A DNA stretch of 64,000 bases. It comes from Gymnogyps californianus. Lineage: Eukaryota > Chordata > Aves > Accipitriformes > Cathartidae. The notes beneath the pieces were generated by a model. It had not been told where the DNA came from and ran no database searches. It worked only from the letters and a program-made list of their open reading frames with translations. The stretch is from assembly GCF_018139145.2 (NCBI RefSeq), contig NC_059481.1:14992368-15056367 (forward strand), read 5' to 3'. Both the position numbers and the translations under genes were made by a program. This document shows positions 1 to 13,200 of this stretch, piece by piece. How positions within the stretch are numbered: the first letter of the stretch is position 1; each line of letters starts with the position of its first letter.

Positions 1-559
1 ATGCTACAAAAAGCTGCAGTGAACAAAGGAGGAGATAGGATTGCAACAGCTGCTGTCCTTAAGTCTATCCTGTTCAGGTCCACATAACACTATTAAAATC
101 TTTTGTGTCTTTTGCAACCTTGCATGTGCCTGTGTCGCCAGTCACTGCTAACAAGGTGGCACACTACAACAGAAGCAGTGAGAGAAAGCCTTCCTGAAGT
201 AGCCTGGATCCATCTGGAGTTAACTTCTCCTACTAACACCTGGTGCTCTCTGCACACTTAGTGCAAGGCTGAACAGTTTTCTCCTAATTCAGCATTGAGG
301 TGGAATTGCAACAGCAGGCATTTTGTGGTGCTTTGTAAGAAACTGCTGGAGCCACTGCAAAATCCACCCAGACAAAACATCCAACTGCTATATAAAATGT
401 AGTAGCTCATTGCAGAATTAGGAAATGTTCCTTTGCAATGCAGGAAAACTATTCAACATGCTGGTATTTATAAATAGCCACACATCACAGTCACGAGCTT
501 CTGAAGAACACATTCTTTCCAAGAAGAACGTCAACGTTAATCCACTAGTGAGTGAGTGG
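1..559. other. Noncoding sequence, nothing recognised
   Basis: Open frames are short and carry no recognisable domain or repeat. Confidence 0.5.
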
Positions 560-740
560 GTGAGCGCGAGAGACGGTGCGAACGTGTGAGCACAGCGGTG
601 CAGCGCGGCTGGCAGGAGCTGCGGTAGAAGGAGCGAAGCGTGGCTCTCCACCCAGCCAGCTGCCAGGGCTCGCTCCCCTCCTGCCCCCTGTGAGGTCCAG
701 CAGCAGGACCCTCGAACCCCTGGCACCGGCACAGTTGAGA
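560..740. promoter_or_regulatory. CpG-dense patch, possible promoter or first exon
   Basis: About 11 CpG dinucleotides fall between 564 and 640, and three more follow by 740, in otherwise CpG-poor sequence. Open frames on the minus strand here are composition artefacts. It could be a promoter or 5'UTR exon for a transcript leaving in either direction. No gene is proven. Confidence 0.3.
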
Positions 741-3700
741 GCCTTGTGCATTTGATGAACTACGCTATCTTGATACAAAAGAGATAGATGAGAACTGTAG
801 CACATCAGGAACAGCTTCAGGACCGTATTTGTGCACTGAGGCTGTGGCAGGGAAAAGTCCTTTTCCAGCCTTTGAAGCCTTTCTGTTGAGCCACTTTTGG
901 GGTGGGATCTGGAAGCAGATTTTGGGATGCCCTTGAGGAAAAGTCTGTCCCATGTCTTCAGATTCTCCTAGACAATGGGACTCATTGAGAAGAATTCATT
1001 CTCTTTTCCCTGGCACTTGATGAAAAAAAATCCATCAATGTGGTCTGAGTAGCAGAAAGAAGTAAAAGTTGTTGTTATCGATGTGTAAGGCTTCTCAGAA
1101 AAGGAAAGAACAAGCTCTGATTCCCTTCTTAGCTGAATAGTGAATGAGAAAGTCTGCAAAGGGATTCCCATGAAGATTTCCATCAGTCACACTGGGATGG
1201 TTTCTCTGGTGGAAACAGGCTCACACTCAACCAAGATAGGACTCAGATTTTTTCTGCATTCTCATTACACTAAAATATCTAGCAACACTAAATAAATAGC
1301 AAACCTTGCTTGTTTTTTCAAACGTGAAAAGAGGTTGCAGGTCACTAAAAAAATTTAAAACTCAAACCCCTATAAAACGTTATGTTACAATAACAAGGCT
1401 GAGGTCTAGATGGAATTTTTTTCTGGTCTGTCAGTTTGTGGCAGAGATTTAAAAACTATTTTAGTAAAGGACAGATAGTCCTAATATGAGCAAAATCTAA
1501 AAGAAATTAGTTCAGCACTGGACCATTCACAGACACTTGGTCATAAAACGACAAACAACTCGTCATTCTTAATGCTATTCTTCTCTAGGGAACTGAGCTT
1601 TTTGTTTGCTGTAATGAACTGTTATAATTGAGCTCAACTTTACTGGAGTAGAGCTTTTTTCTTAAACAGCTGAGAAATGGAGATTTATTCTGATTAAAAA
1701 AGATGCTTGCAGCACAATAAATGTGCATGTGATATAACCAGGTCCTTCTGTGTGTGTAAAAAAAATTACATTCTGTTACTTTTATTTTATATTTTCTTTT
1801 TCAAGGAAAGGCATTTAATTTTCATTGCTAATATATGCTGGGCGTAGAAAATCAGATGGCAGATACTATAACGAAGTGTTCTTTGTTTACAGAACAAATT
1901 GTGTTCATGATTTTTTAATAATGTTTGACAGTTTCATCATAAAGAAATGAAGGTCTCAACTGGAATTGTTGTTTGTGATATGTCTGGGGCCTGAGGTTGA
2001 TTTATTTTGTCAGCAAGCTGAGCTGATTTTATTGGAACTAGTAACTGAAACTTTTCTTGCATCTTTTGCTATGACAGAGCAATGAATGAAATCCTAATGC
2101 ACCAGCTGTATCTCTCAGAAAACTCACCATTATCTGAATGCAGGCTTTCCCTCCATTGCCTGTTAATTTTTAAGGCAATAACGTTTTATAAGAAGCTACG
2201 TGTAGTAGGTAAATCAAGATATAGGGGTATCCTTGCTCTTCCCTCTACATCTACAGCTCTGATGAGAGCTGATAATTTGTGCCAAATCAAGCACCAACTT
2301 ATAGAACAGACTAATATATAATAGGTACAAGAGCAAAATAAAAATCCTATTCATGCAGCTTCATCTCAGGACCATAGTGAGGTTTGTGGTGTGGCTAGAT
2401 AATAAGGCCTCAGGTGCAATTTAAATACCATCTTACCAAGCACATCAGCTAGAAAACCTCAGAGATAATAGTTCTTGTCTAAACTGGGCTTGGCATGCTG
2501 TTTTACAGCACCTCTTGGAAATCACAGAGGATAAGCCTGGAAAATTATTTTGTCTAATGAAAAAAATTGGGAGCATGTAAGTGCTGCCTTTCATATGGGG
2601 AAAAAATGCTCTACAGAAGGAAAAGGACTGTGACAGCAAAACAGAGACTGTCCCACCCAAAGCCCATCACCTGTTGGCTCACTAACTAAAGGCCAGTTCC
2701 TAGCTTAATTGCACTTCCAGAGGAGCATCAGCTCCACTGAAGTGGATTGCAAAACAACCAGGGAGTTTGGGGTTTATGATTTCTCCATTTGGATCCCAGG
2801 TATGCTTTTTACATCAGCAAAGGAAATCTGGGGACTTGAGGGCTGGTTATCATTTATACAGTGGTTTGCTTCTAAAGCACAAATCAAAACCTGAGGAGGG
2901 AACTGAGTGCAGGTGGGACTTTCTTCTCCCTTGTGCTAAAGACCAGGTGGGTAAAAGCCATGACATTTTCCCGCTGAACAGAATTCTCTTTTGAAGGTAA
3001 GTTTGAATGGAGACAGAAGAAGAACATTTTCCAACAGACATCAATTTATATGACTGATTTCTTATTTTCACCACTGCTTAAGCAATACGAGGTTGTCTTT
3101 GTACAAAAGAGAATCATAACTTCTCTCAGACATTTCCAGCCTTTTCTTAATCTACATCCTAGCAAATAATTTTTTCTCCCTTGCTTCATGCTAAGCTAAA
3201 GAGAACAACAGTCTGACTTTTAGGGTTTTTTTGGAAATGCCTTCAAACCGTTTTTCAACCCAACATGCCTATGTATAATTCCCTTTGGCAATGGGACATA
3301 CTGGAAGGTTTATGTTCTTTTAAGATATTTTTCCTGCAGTTCTCTGAACTACAGCAAGATGCCTGGTTCTTGCACAGAAGCCCCAAAGCATCCATGGCAG
3401 GAAGGCATGATTTGCTCTCTAGAAATAAAAAACCCTTTCATTTGGCATGATGAACCATTTTTTGTTCCAAGTCCATATTTTCATTTTGGTTCTCCCAGTC
3501 ATAAATGTCTTGTGATACTGAGTAACAACAACATAATCTGAAAATTATGCACAGATGAATGAGATCGTTCATAGCTGTTATTCCTCGTCTATGACTTACA
3601 CATTCCACATATGATGCGTTTTTTACCTGCATACTGTTCCAAGGGATACATGCCATGCACAGTGGTAAATATTTGAAGGGACCCTGGTGTAATGTATGAC

Positions 3701-6700
3701 CCTATTACCCACAGGTCTTATGATCCATCCTGTAATAACCTATTTTTGGTTTGAGATTGTTCCCATCTCTTAAGAAGGCCTAACTTACTTGATTTAGTTT
3801 TGTTTCCTAGACATCTTAATTCACAAGTTTTTAGTTGTTACTTAATACAAATCATTAAAAGCAGATTCACACACAACTATTAACCACTTGATGTATCCAG
3901 ACATTAGCTAATAAGCTAAAATTCATGTGTTGAAACAAATTCTAATAGTCTGGGTTGGCCCTCAGAGGCCATCTGAAATGAACAGAAGAGTCTTTCCCAT
4001 CGCTGTTATTTCAAGTAAGTCCCAGGTCACCAACCTCCCAGAGCAGGAACCGCAGTCATTTTGACTCGGTCCACTGAGAGGCTGAGCACATCACTTTCTG
4101 CAAAGCAACAAGATCTGTCTGCTTTCACGAGGGCTCATTAGCTCTCTGCTCAGCGCTCCCAGCCCCGTCATACAAAAACTGTAAAGACAAGAAGCAATCC
4201 AGTTCTCTCCTGGAGACACACCGGGCTACGAACATCACTCACGGGTATTACTTTTTAACATTTGATAGCAGATTCTTTAAAGCATTGCTTGCACGAGGCC
4301 ACAATTACCCATGTCAGACAGCCTCGGAGGGAATTATGGACCCTCAGACCTGAATTCCTCTCTCATCCCAGCTCCTCTAGATGAAGTCAGAAGAACATTA
4401 TTGGGACAGCATGGGCACTGCACTTGCCTTTCTCTTTGTAGAAGCTGGCTGCATAAAAGATCCATTTTACTAAATCCTTCATTTGCAGCCAGATTGCTTT
4501 CTCTGCTGTTGCATTTCTTTTGACTCAGCTTTTGAGTGTTTGACTTCAGCTCTGAAGAAAATAAGAATAAAGATGCACAGATAAGGAGCTCATCAGATCA
4601 TACATTTTCCCAAAGACACAGGAGAAAGAGAAGAAAATGTTTCTCAGAAGAGCTCATTCAATTTTTCTTCTCTTGGAGGCTTTTGGGAACCGGCTACATA
4701 AAAATAATTTGTTTTATTCCTCTGAATTTTCAATACCAAAGGAAGCTGGATAGGTAGAATTAACTCTGTTCAAATGGGAAAGGAACTTCATTATCTCTCA
4801 CTGCTGTGCAATAAATAACTGTCACAGAAAGAGCAATAAGGGACTGGTCGCTTGTCCTAGCTTCATCCCATGACCTGTATCAGTTGTGAATTCCCAGCCT
4901 CTGTCCTGGCACAGTATGTGATAGCTGGGGCTGTGGTTTGTTCACAGCCTCCAGGTCTCACTTTCCTTTTTTCTTCAGCATATCCAAGGGCAGCTAAACT
5001 GCTCTCTTCTGGAATGTCACAGCACTCTCCTCAGTTGCTGTTCAGGACTCTCAGTAGCTCCTGTCTGGGAGTCCTGTCTCTTGCCACAACCAAGTTCTCA
5101 TCCCCATGTTGGCAAAATCAAAACTGCACCATTTAAACTATCCTTCAGCCTACGATTATCTCTGGTTAAGTCAAAAACACCTCCAAAATGAACACAGAAG
5201 CCTTCAGAGTTTAATATCGGTCAGTTCCCCAAAAAATCCAGTGGCAAGATCCAAACGCAAAATGTGTTTGGAGAAAAGACATTCTCTGATCTCACGGGCA
5301 ATCAGGGCTGTCTGCATACCTTTCAGTTCACATCATCTGCTTGCCTCAGTAACACTCTGCTCTTCTTTCCCTCATGCTGAAATATAAAACCATAGCTTCC
5401 CACGGCTCCATAGTACATCCTCTCAGAGCACATGTCTTTGCCAAACTGAAGGATTTTTAGGGCTGGGCCTGCCTTTTCATCACTTGTGAAGGGCCTAACA
5501 CTTTTTTGGGCACAGGGACTACAATTTTTGTAAAATGATCTTGAATATTCTGTTAGACCAAGTTCAAGTTCCATGATCCCGCTTTCAGTTTTACTGGGGA
5601 CATACCTGGATTTTCCCATGTGACAGGAGGATTTCCTCTCATTCTTGACCTGAGAGGGAACAATCATGTAGGAAGGGTAAGGAGAGTAAAGTTGAACTCA
5701 TGGCTTTAACTGGAAAACATTATGGATGAAAAGTTGTGGATTAAATAACACATTTGTAGCAAGTCAGTAAGAGTAACAGCACTGAGAATAACAAAAGAAG
5801 AAAAGCTGAAACAGAGTATAGAAGAATATGCAATCTGCTAATTTAAGAGAAAAACATAAGCTAATTAAGATATTGATCCCCACAGTTAATTGCCCCATGA
5901 AATTAGAAACTGTCTCTAATTCAAATGAGATGCTTTGCTGACTAAATACTCAGTTCCTTTTGCTCCTCATCTCCACAAGCTGTAGTATCTCAAATGGAAT
6001 AGGATGAAATCAGTCTAAGAAAGATTTGGGAATGTCCTCCTAGAGGGGACAGGCATGACTCCTGTGTGTTCACTTTTACAGGGTCTGCCTATGTGGGCAT
6101 ATTCAGGAAAATTCACCTGAAATAAGTAAAAAATGTGTATTTGAAGCAGATTCCTAAAAATTGCGTTCCTGTTTACTTTGTAGTTATATGCTTATGTTGA
6201 AAATTAAGGTGTTTGTCATTCAACTTAGGTTAAATTATTCTGGAATAACAGCATACAAATTATCAGCATTATAGTTATGAATGGGTGTCCATTTCACACA
6301 TCGAACACAGTTTACCTGTGATAAGTTTCATTCAGTGTGTACACAAATCTGATCTCACACATCAAAGTATTGTTGTCCTAACTCTTAATGTGCAAATATC
6401 TAATTTTTATAATCACTTTTCTTCTAGGACACAATATCAGGCAGATTTTCCTCTAATTACTATCATAAGGTGATGTGTAGTAAGGAAGTAATTTTTCCAG
6501 TGCTTGATTTCTATGGGTTGCGGGAGGAACTGACCACAAAGTCAGCTGAAAGATGATGAAGCAAGAGAATATTTCGAATTTGAATTACATAATTTATTTA
6601 AATAACTAAGGGAAAAGGGTGATCTTTTGCCTAACTCTTTGGAAAGAGGCACAGAACATCCTTGGCTTTTTGTAACCTGAAGTTGCGCTCCCTGAATTCT

Positions 6701-9700
6701 CTGAAGATTCCAAGTGACTTGAGCAGGCTTTCCTCAGTCTCTTCCTCCCATTTTTCTATTCCCCACCTGAAATAGGAGTGACGAGGTGATCTTCCTGCAA
6801 ACATTGGCCTCCAGCTCAGCCGCCCACTGTGCCGGCCATGCTCTTCAGCTTGCTGTACAATATCTACCACAAGTTATCCCAGGCTATTGCAGCCACAGTA
6901 AACCTGTCCTCTATTGTAACACTGAATAGTTCGATAAAGGCATATCCAGGCTGCTCCCAAATTCTTTGAAGCTTATGGAGTCTGTTCTTGACACAACTAT
7001 ATTGCTACTATATAAATCTTTATATATTTATGACAAACAAATAAATAAATTTACAATAAACATAAATTCGTACGTGAACTAGTTTACTTTTCTCATGGAT
7101 GAGCACTCTGCACTATATGGCTGTCTTCAATATTACATGTCCAAAGGCAATTATAAGCCCTTTATGCTTCCCTAGCAGGAAGGTTAAAATTCAATTCTCT
7201 TTTATTGCAGTTTGCAAATATAATATACTCTCCAGCTGGCTTGGAAAAGCTCTTCAGTTAAATTATCTTGTGCAACACAGCTTCTTAGTCGCTGGTACCT
7301 CCCTACACAACAACAAACTGACAACCCCACACTTCCAGGGTATTTGTTGGTCTGTTCCTTAAATGTGATAGTTATTTTACAACATATTTATTTTTCATTG
7401 AAATGACCGCATAGACAGTTTTGTTTTGGTTTTTTTTTTTTTTGAGTGGGGGCGCAACTGTACTTTTAAATTTAAAATGTCTCCTAAAGGCTTTGAGTCA
7501 ATGCTGTTGTCCTTTGTGGCTCTCCCCAGTAAATCAGTTGCTCGGTTCTTTTTGTTTTCAGGGTTTAAAATACCGTTACTAGCAGAAAGTGAAGTGATGT
7601 GTTAGCATAGCAGAGTTTGCTGTGTTATTGAGCTGAGGCAAGGAGCCCAGAAAACTAAAGGAAAATGATCCATTGAAATCTATAACCCTTCCCTCTGCCC
7701 TCACCATAGCTCCAGAACATGAGATTATTATGCTTGTTAGAATAACTACTTATCTGCTCATGGCCAGGGCTGGTGTCTACTGGAATGTTAAAAAGGTCCA
7801 CACCTAATTACTGTGCTGACTCAATTATTTTAGTCCAACTTAAACTTCAAAGAAATCCATTATAGCTTATCCCCCAACCAAGGAAAGTAAATGGACTTGT
7901 TGGAAGGATCAATATGCTCCAAAAGGGTGAGAGAGGAATAAAGAGGAGAATTTGAGTGCCTTTCTGTAGGGTCCTATAAAAGCCGAGATCCTTCAGCGTG
8001 AGTTAATTGTTTCTGCTACCAACACTGCAGCTCCCAAATCCAGCCAGATTTTCCTGCTGTTCTTGCAACAAGGCTATCACCTGGCAATCCTGGTTGTTAC
8101 ACATCTGCATCATTTTGTCTGATTTTTACTGGATACTCCTTAGGACAGGGACTGTGTCTTTTCTGCATTTTAAGAGTTAAGGCATGAGCGCCTACTACAT
8201 AATTACTATGTACATCAAACTTAAAATTCAAGGCACCTTTGTTGGTTCTTACTTTCTATGACTCAACAAATTTGTTACCTTGTGGTGCTAAACACAGCTG
8301 TAAGTACGAGAGAAAAAAGGTCAGGTTTTCTACTACAGGAGTGTCTTTTCATTTCATAGAAACCCACTGACGCTGACACCGATATATTGTGCGCTGGTTT
8401 CCCCTCTCCTCCAAGATGTTATTTTTGTGAAAGTGCAAACCAGCACCTTTCCAGCAACACCTGTCAGCCAAGACGACTGAGTATCTTTGGCATTTTCACA
8501 GGCAGAAATTACAGCACTGAAAACAATAGGTACAGTATCAATGATGCTGAGGGGTATCATAGAAAGCTGCATTGATACAGAAATTCCAGAAGAAGCTGAA
8601 GTCCAGCTAATAAAACACTTTCCAAAGGAAAAATGCGACACGCTCTTTCTAGATGCCTGTCCTTGACTGCCCTTTTTGTAAAGGATCCAATTAATATTCC
8701 CGCAAAATTTATCATCAGCCACGCTGTTTTGGTGGCTGGGATTTCCCCATGCTATCTAAAAGGATAATCAGCCTCTGGGGATGCTCAAAGCCATTACTTA
8801 AGGGGGTTAAAGCCTCCTCTCACCAACGCGAAGCTGCTGCTGTTCTCATGAGGTCTTAATGCTCCCGTTAGTGGCAGAGAAATTCTCCCCTGCCCAAGAG
8901 CCTTAGGGGATGAGTGAATCAACCCCTTACACAACGCCTAGTCTTAAGAAATCTTAATTAATGATTGCTGTGTTATCTTTTGGGGCACCTATGTGGAGAA
9001 AGCATCACAGTTTTACCTGCAGGACTGCAATGTATTTGTTTTCACAAATTTACCACGCATAGTTAGGCACAGTTAGCACTAGTAGGTCACAGGAGGCCTA
9101 GGTAACAGGTAAGCACAGCACCAGAATGGGTCTTTTCTCCTGAGAGTCCCTTTGAAGGTCAGGGTTGGAGTGGGCAGCAGTCCGGCTTCACAAATCTGCT
9201 CATCTGTGCACCTCACTCGAGCTGGTTACAGGAAAAGCAAGTGCAATTCCCCCATGGCTTCCCAAAGGCACAGAGTCAAACATGTCACCATAGTGAAAAA
9301 ATTAGGATCCATAATGAGAAATTATTTACTGGGGCTCTTGCTCTTTCTGCCTCTTTATTATTACTTCTCGTTATTTCTACCCCATCAGCATGCCATAGGA
9401 CCAGTCTCCCCACTATACAGTGACACACGCTCTACAGACAACAGACAAGGGTGACAGACCCTCCTTCAAGGCTAGAGCAGTGCTTGGAGCGTGTTAAATC
9501 TGGGATGTTAATCCATGAAGTTTTAGGCTGCTACTTTTTGACTGTACTCTTTTATGTAAGCAGGGCTGGTACAGTCCGTTTCAGAGCTAGGAAACCCCTC
9601 CCCTTCACTGTACTTCTGAAAAATAGAAGATTAAGTTCAATTGAAAGAGTTTGTTCCTCAACATTTAAAAATGCATTGGCTTGAATTTGTAATGTAAACT

Positions 9701-9779
9701 CAAGATCTCTCTGAAACATAAAAAATAGCGTTCGGCTGCAAGTTACAGAATACAACAACTTGCACTATAAAGAACTATA
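741..9779. other. AT-rich intergenic or intronic DNA
   Basis: No coding exon is recognised. Apart from the L2-like tail near 8.1-8.2 kb and a T14 run at 7,430-7,443, I see only unique-looking AT-rich sequence. A splice-donor-like AAG/GTAAGT at 2,997 has no convincing partner. Confidence 0.5.
8130..8225 (+). repeat. L2-like 3' tail fragment
   Basis: ACTCCTTAGGACAGGGACTG followed by TGTCTTTTCTGCATTT and GAGCGCCTACTACATAAT matches the tail order of L2-type LINEs (CTCC-TT-GGGCAGGGACTGTGTCTTT ... GCGCCTA-CACA). It is short and diverged. Confidence 0.45.
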
Positions 9780-10240
9780 AGGCAAGATGAAGGCATCCCC
9801 AGCCCCTTTGCCTTTAAAATGCCATGGAAGCACGGAGGCTTTCGGCAGAACACCTTATCTGCTCTCGAAAGCTGTGACTCTTCATCCTTTCGTTATGAAG
9901 ACCCAGGGGATTGCTTACTTAGCATACACCAGAGGCAATGGATAGGGTGAGCAGTCACTGCAGCCAGAAAACCCCAGTACAGAGCACAGGCAATTACCCT
10001 CCACATGCAGAGACTTTGGAGCTGAATTGTGCTGAATAGAGAACCCGTCCGGCTGAGAGAGCCATGTGTGCCCGGGAAGAGCAGCCACTTTCGCTCCGCT
10101 GAAAAGCAATGCAGTAAGTGACTTGGGTATTGCAGCAGGCACCGGTTCCCTGGGTTAATCAGGAGCTGAAGCCTTGCAGCTTTTGCTGGGAGAGAGACAA
10201 CCTCCAGCCCGGGAGCAGTGTCAGAGCTGCATGATTTTTT
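9780..10240. promoter_or_regulatory. Candidate promoter or noncoding first exon
   Basis: A GC-richer block with several CpGs sits at about 9,860-10,220. It contains TGCA/GTAAGTG with GT at 10,114-10,115, a usable plus-strand splice donor. To the right, the plus strand becomes T- and G-rich for about 1 kb; to the left it is C-richer. This skew switch is typical of transcription start regions. It could be a 5' exon of CTXND1, whose coding exon needs an upstream partner, but linkage is unproven. Confidence 0.25.
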
Positions 10241-13200
10241 TTCTGTTGTTGTTTCTAAATCAAGTGAAGGAATCGAGCCGATATGCAGTGACACTAACTG
10301 TATCATTTTGCATTGTGTGGATGTGTGTGTATTGCAGGGGAGTGCTTGCTGTGTGGTCCTGTGCTGAACTAGTACTGTTAGGTTTGTAGCTTTTTTCTAT
10401 AGTCACGTTTGGCGGTGTTTAAACAGAGATGGTGCTTAGTAACTTAATGTCAGTATACGTTTGCGTGCTCTTTCTTAATAGTACAGCATGCTTCCTATGC
10501 TTAGGCGCAAACTATTTTCTGTACTATTACTCTAATGCTGGATTTACAGGAACGGTGCCTTTGGATAATGATAAATTGTAGATTGCAACTATGTGAATGA
10601 GTGCCTTGGTGATGAATAATACTTTTATTTGACTTCAGCAGATATGGCTAATTTCTAGTTTGAGGTAAATTCTTCAAATGTGGTCTGAAATTGCAGATGC
10701 TTTTTTGTAGATAAATGCTTATAAGCAGTACTTTATTGTAGCATAGCTGTGATTCATGTTGTGATTCCAATGTTCTGTTTCTGCACTCTGCAGTATTTGT
10801 ACTGGGTAGGAGAGGGAAAGCATGATTTAAAGTTTGGTTTATAAGAAGAGGGATTTTTACATAGTTTGAAAGTGTTTGCAAAATTAGAGTTTGGGCAATA
10901 ACTGCAGGCCTTTGGAAGAAACTCTGTGCAGCACTTAAAGCAAATTTGACTATGCAGTTTTCGATCTGTTAATTTAGGGACTAATATTAAGCTGCATTCC
11001 TCTGGTTTCTTGACACAGCTTTCTCAGTGACTTATGAGGCTCTGGCTTTAGAATAACTGCCTGCCTTGAGAATAACTGCCATTTTGGGCTTCAGGCATGT
11101 TTAACTCTTTAAGTCAATGCATGCTAAATTTTTTAGAGAGCAGTACATGCAAGTGCCAAGAGTTAAGATTCTTTTCTTGCTGTTCAGTCAAATGTCAATA
11201 TTAAATAGCCATCGATCTCTTGTAAAGGAGCACTAATGAAAGCAGTCTTTAATTTTCCAACTCAATTTCTGTTTAAAAGTTGGGGTTTATTTAGTTATTG
11301 TAAACTATTGGGAAACATATAGGAAGTCTTTACATAATGAAGAAAAAATAGCCTCTTTGATTTGTCATTTCAGTTTTGAGCAAAATTTGTAGTGTCACTT
11401 TATTAGAAGGGATAATTCTCAGAAATTAGACAAATGAAGTTCAGTTTCTGCTGAAAGAGTTTTTGCAGAAATGCTGCTAAAGATGTGTGTAGCGTTTAGT
11501 CCAAGGCACAGCTAACGACACTGAGAAATACCCTGGAAGTTATCGCACCTTTCCACTCGTATGCAACATGCGTGTCTTAGAGACTTTTCTCCTTGAGATT
11601 GATACTCAGGTGCTGATAAGAGCTATGTCCTCTGACACTGCAGTCAAGAGAATTTTCTCCTTTTTGCCTAAGAGAACTTTGGTGACATATGGTGCTATTG
11701 AGTTGCAATTGTTAAGATAATGAGCAATTAATAAGGGAAAATTATTCTTCATTAGCTGTACAACTTTGAAGATGGACAAATCTACGATGAGGGTGAATCA
11801 TATCTGAATCTAATCTGCTCCCCTCTTCCCTTTCTCTCCTATCCTGACTTCTCCCTTTCTGTTTATGAGCCCTTGGTAGGTGTTATAGTTGCTCTCATTT
11901 AAGGACCTGAACCTAAGATCAGTGCAATTTTTCCAGTAACGGGTTCACAATCAGCGTGCATGTCATCTGTCCCTGTTGTCTTCATCTAGATATCCAGCAA
12001 AGCCAATAATGAATTTGGAACATACAAGGATTTATTATAAGCTATCTCTGAATGAGTGTTATAAACCTAATATTGATTTATCTATCATGAGGAAATAACA
12101 GAGATTTTACCTGTAACTAGAACGTACTCAGAACATGTAGTTTTGATGACATTATCATCAGACATTTTCAGATAAACTAATTCTGGTAATTTAACAAGCT
12201 ACTGTTTTCAAATTATTTTCTCTGAGGAACAAAATGGGGAGGGGGAAAGAAATGCAAAGAAGAGTTGATGTTGGAAAGATACTGGATTGATAATGAGAAT
12301 CACAAGACAAAAAGATTATAGCTGGTTTTATGCCTTCATGCAATTCTGAGTCTCTAATCAAAATGTGTTTCCTGCGCTGGAACCTTAGAATTATTTGCCA
12401 GATATTATTGTTCATGTCAAATTTAAAATGGAGAACATTAGGTATAAAATCTAATTGCTCAATAGTCTAGAATAAGTATATTAGTAAACAAATGTTTTCA
12501 CTTCTTCATCCTATCTTTTAAGTAATCCTGGCAGGAACCTTGCCTCATAAGTCAAGTTCACTTTATTGCATTGCAATCTTAGATACATGCAAAGGGAAGT
12601 TTATTAATTTTATCCTACATTGCCAGTAATGAGTTGCAAGTCAATTCAATTAACAGTAGTTGCTCAACATTTGTAGTCACCTAAACTACTTTAATCCATA
12701 TCACTATATCTACCACTTTCTCACTTGTAGAAGCACTGACGTTTCCTTACAATATGAAATACAACTGCACCATCTGGTCATTTAAGTACCAGAGACAAAA
12801 CTTCCAGTACAAAACTGTATAAAAGAATATACAGTGGGTGGATAAACAAGTTCCATAATTTCAAAGCACAGTGAAAATGTGTGTCATAGTTGCACCAGGA
12901 ACCAATGGTGCAGACAATGTTACATTAAAAGACAGGACATTCAGCACATTCTCAAAGAGATAAGCTTACCTGTATTCGTACAAGAGTAGAGAATTTTTGT
13001 ACCATGCTTAGTAGACCTGTCATGTTTATAAAGAAAAATATCTTACAGCTAGTGACGTCCAAAATGTGCCACATACGTAGTCAATACTTTCTTTCTGACT
13101 ACAAAAGAAAGGACATTTTCTTCCTTTCCTGTTATTCAAGGGTAGACTTTCTGATGGTGTCAACTACTTAGATATGCTGCATAATAATTATTTTATTCAT

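Noticed and set aside
3944..3990. CR1 3' end-like string (GTCTGGGTTGGCCCTCAGAGG)
   Set aside because: Resembles the antisense bird CR1 tail for about 30 nt only; no further CR1 sequence follows, so it may be chance.
9893..10306. 137-codon minus-strand open frame
   Set aside because: No recognisable family; it sits in the GC-richer candidate promoter block, where stops are rare by chance.
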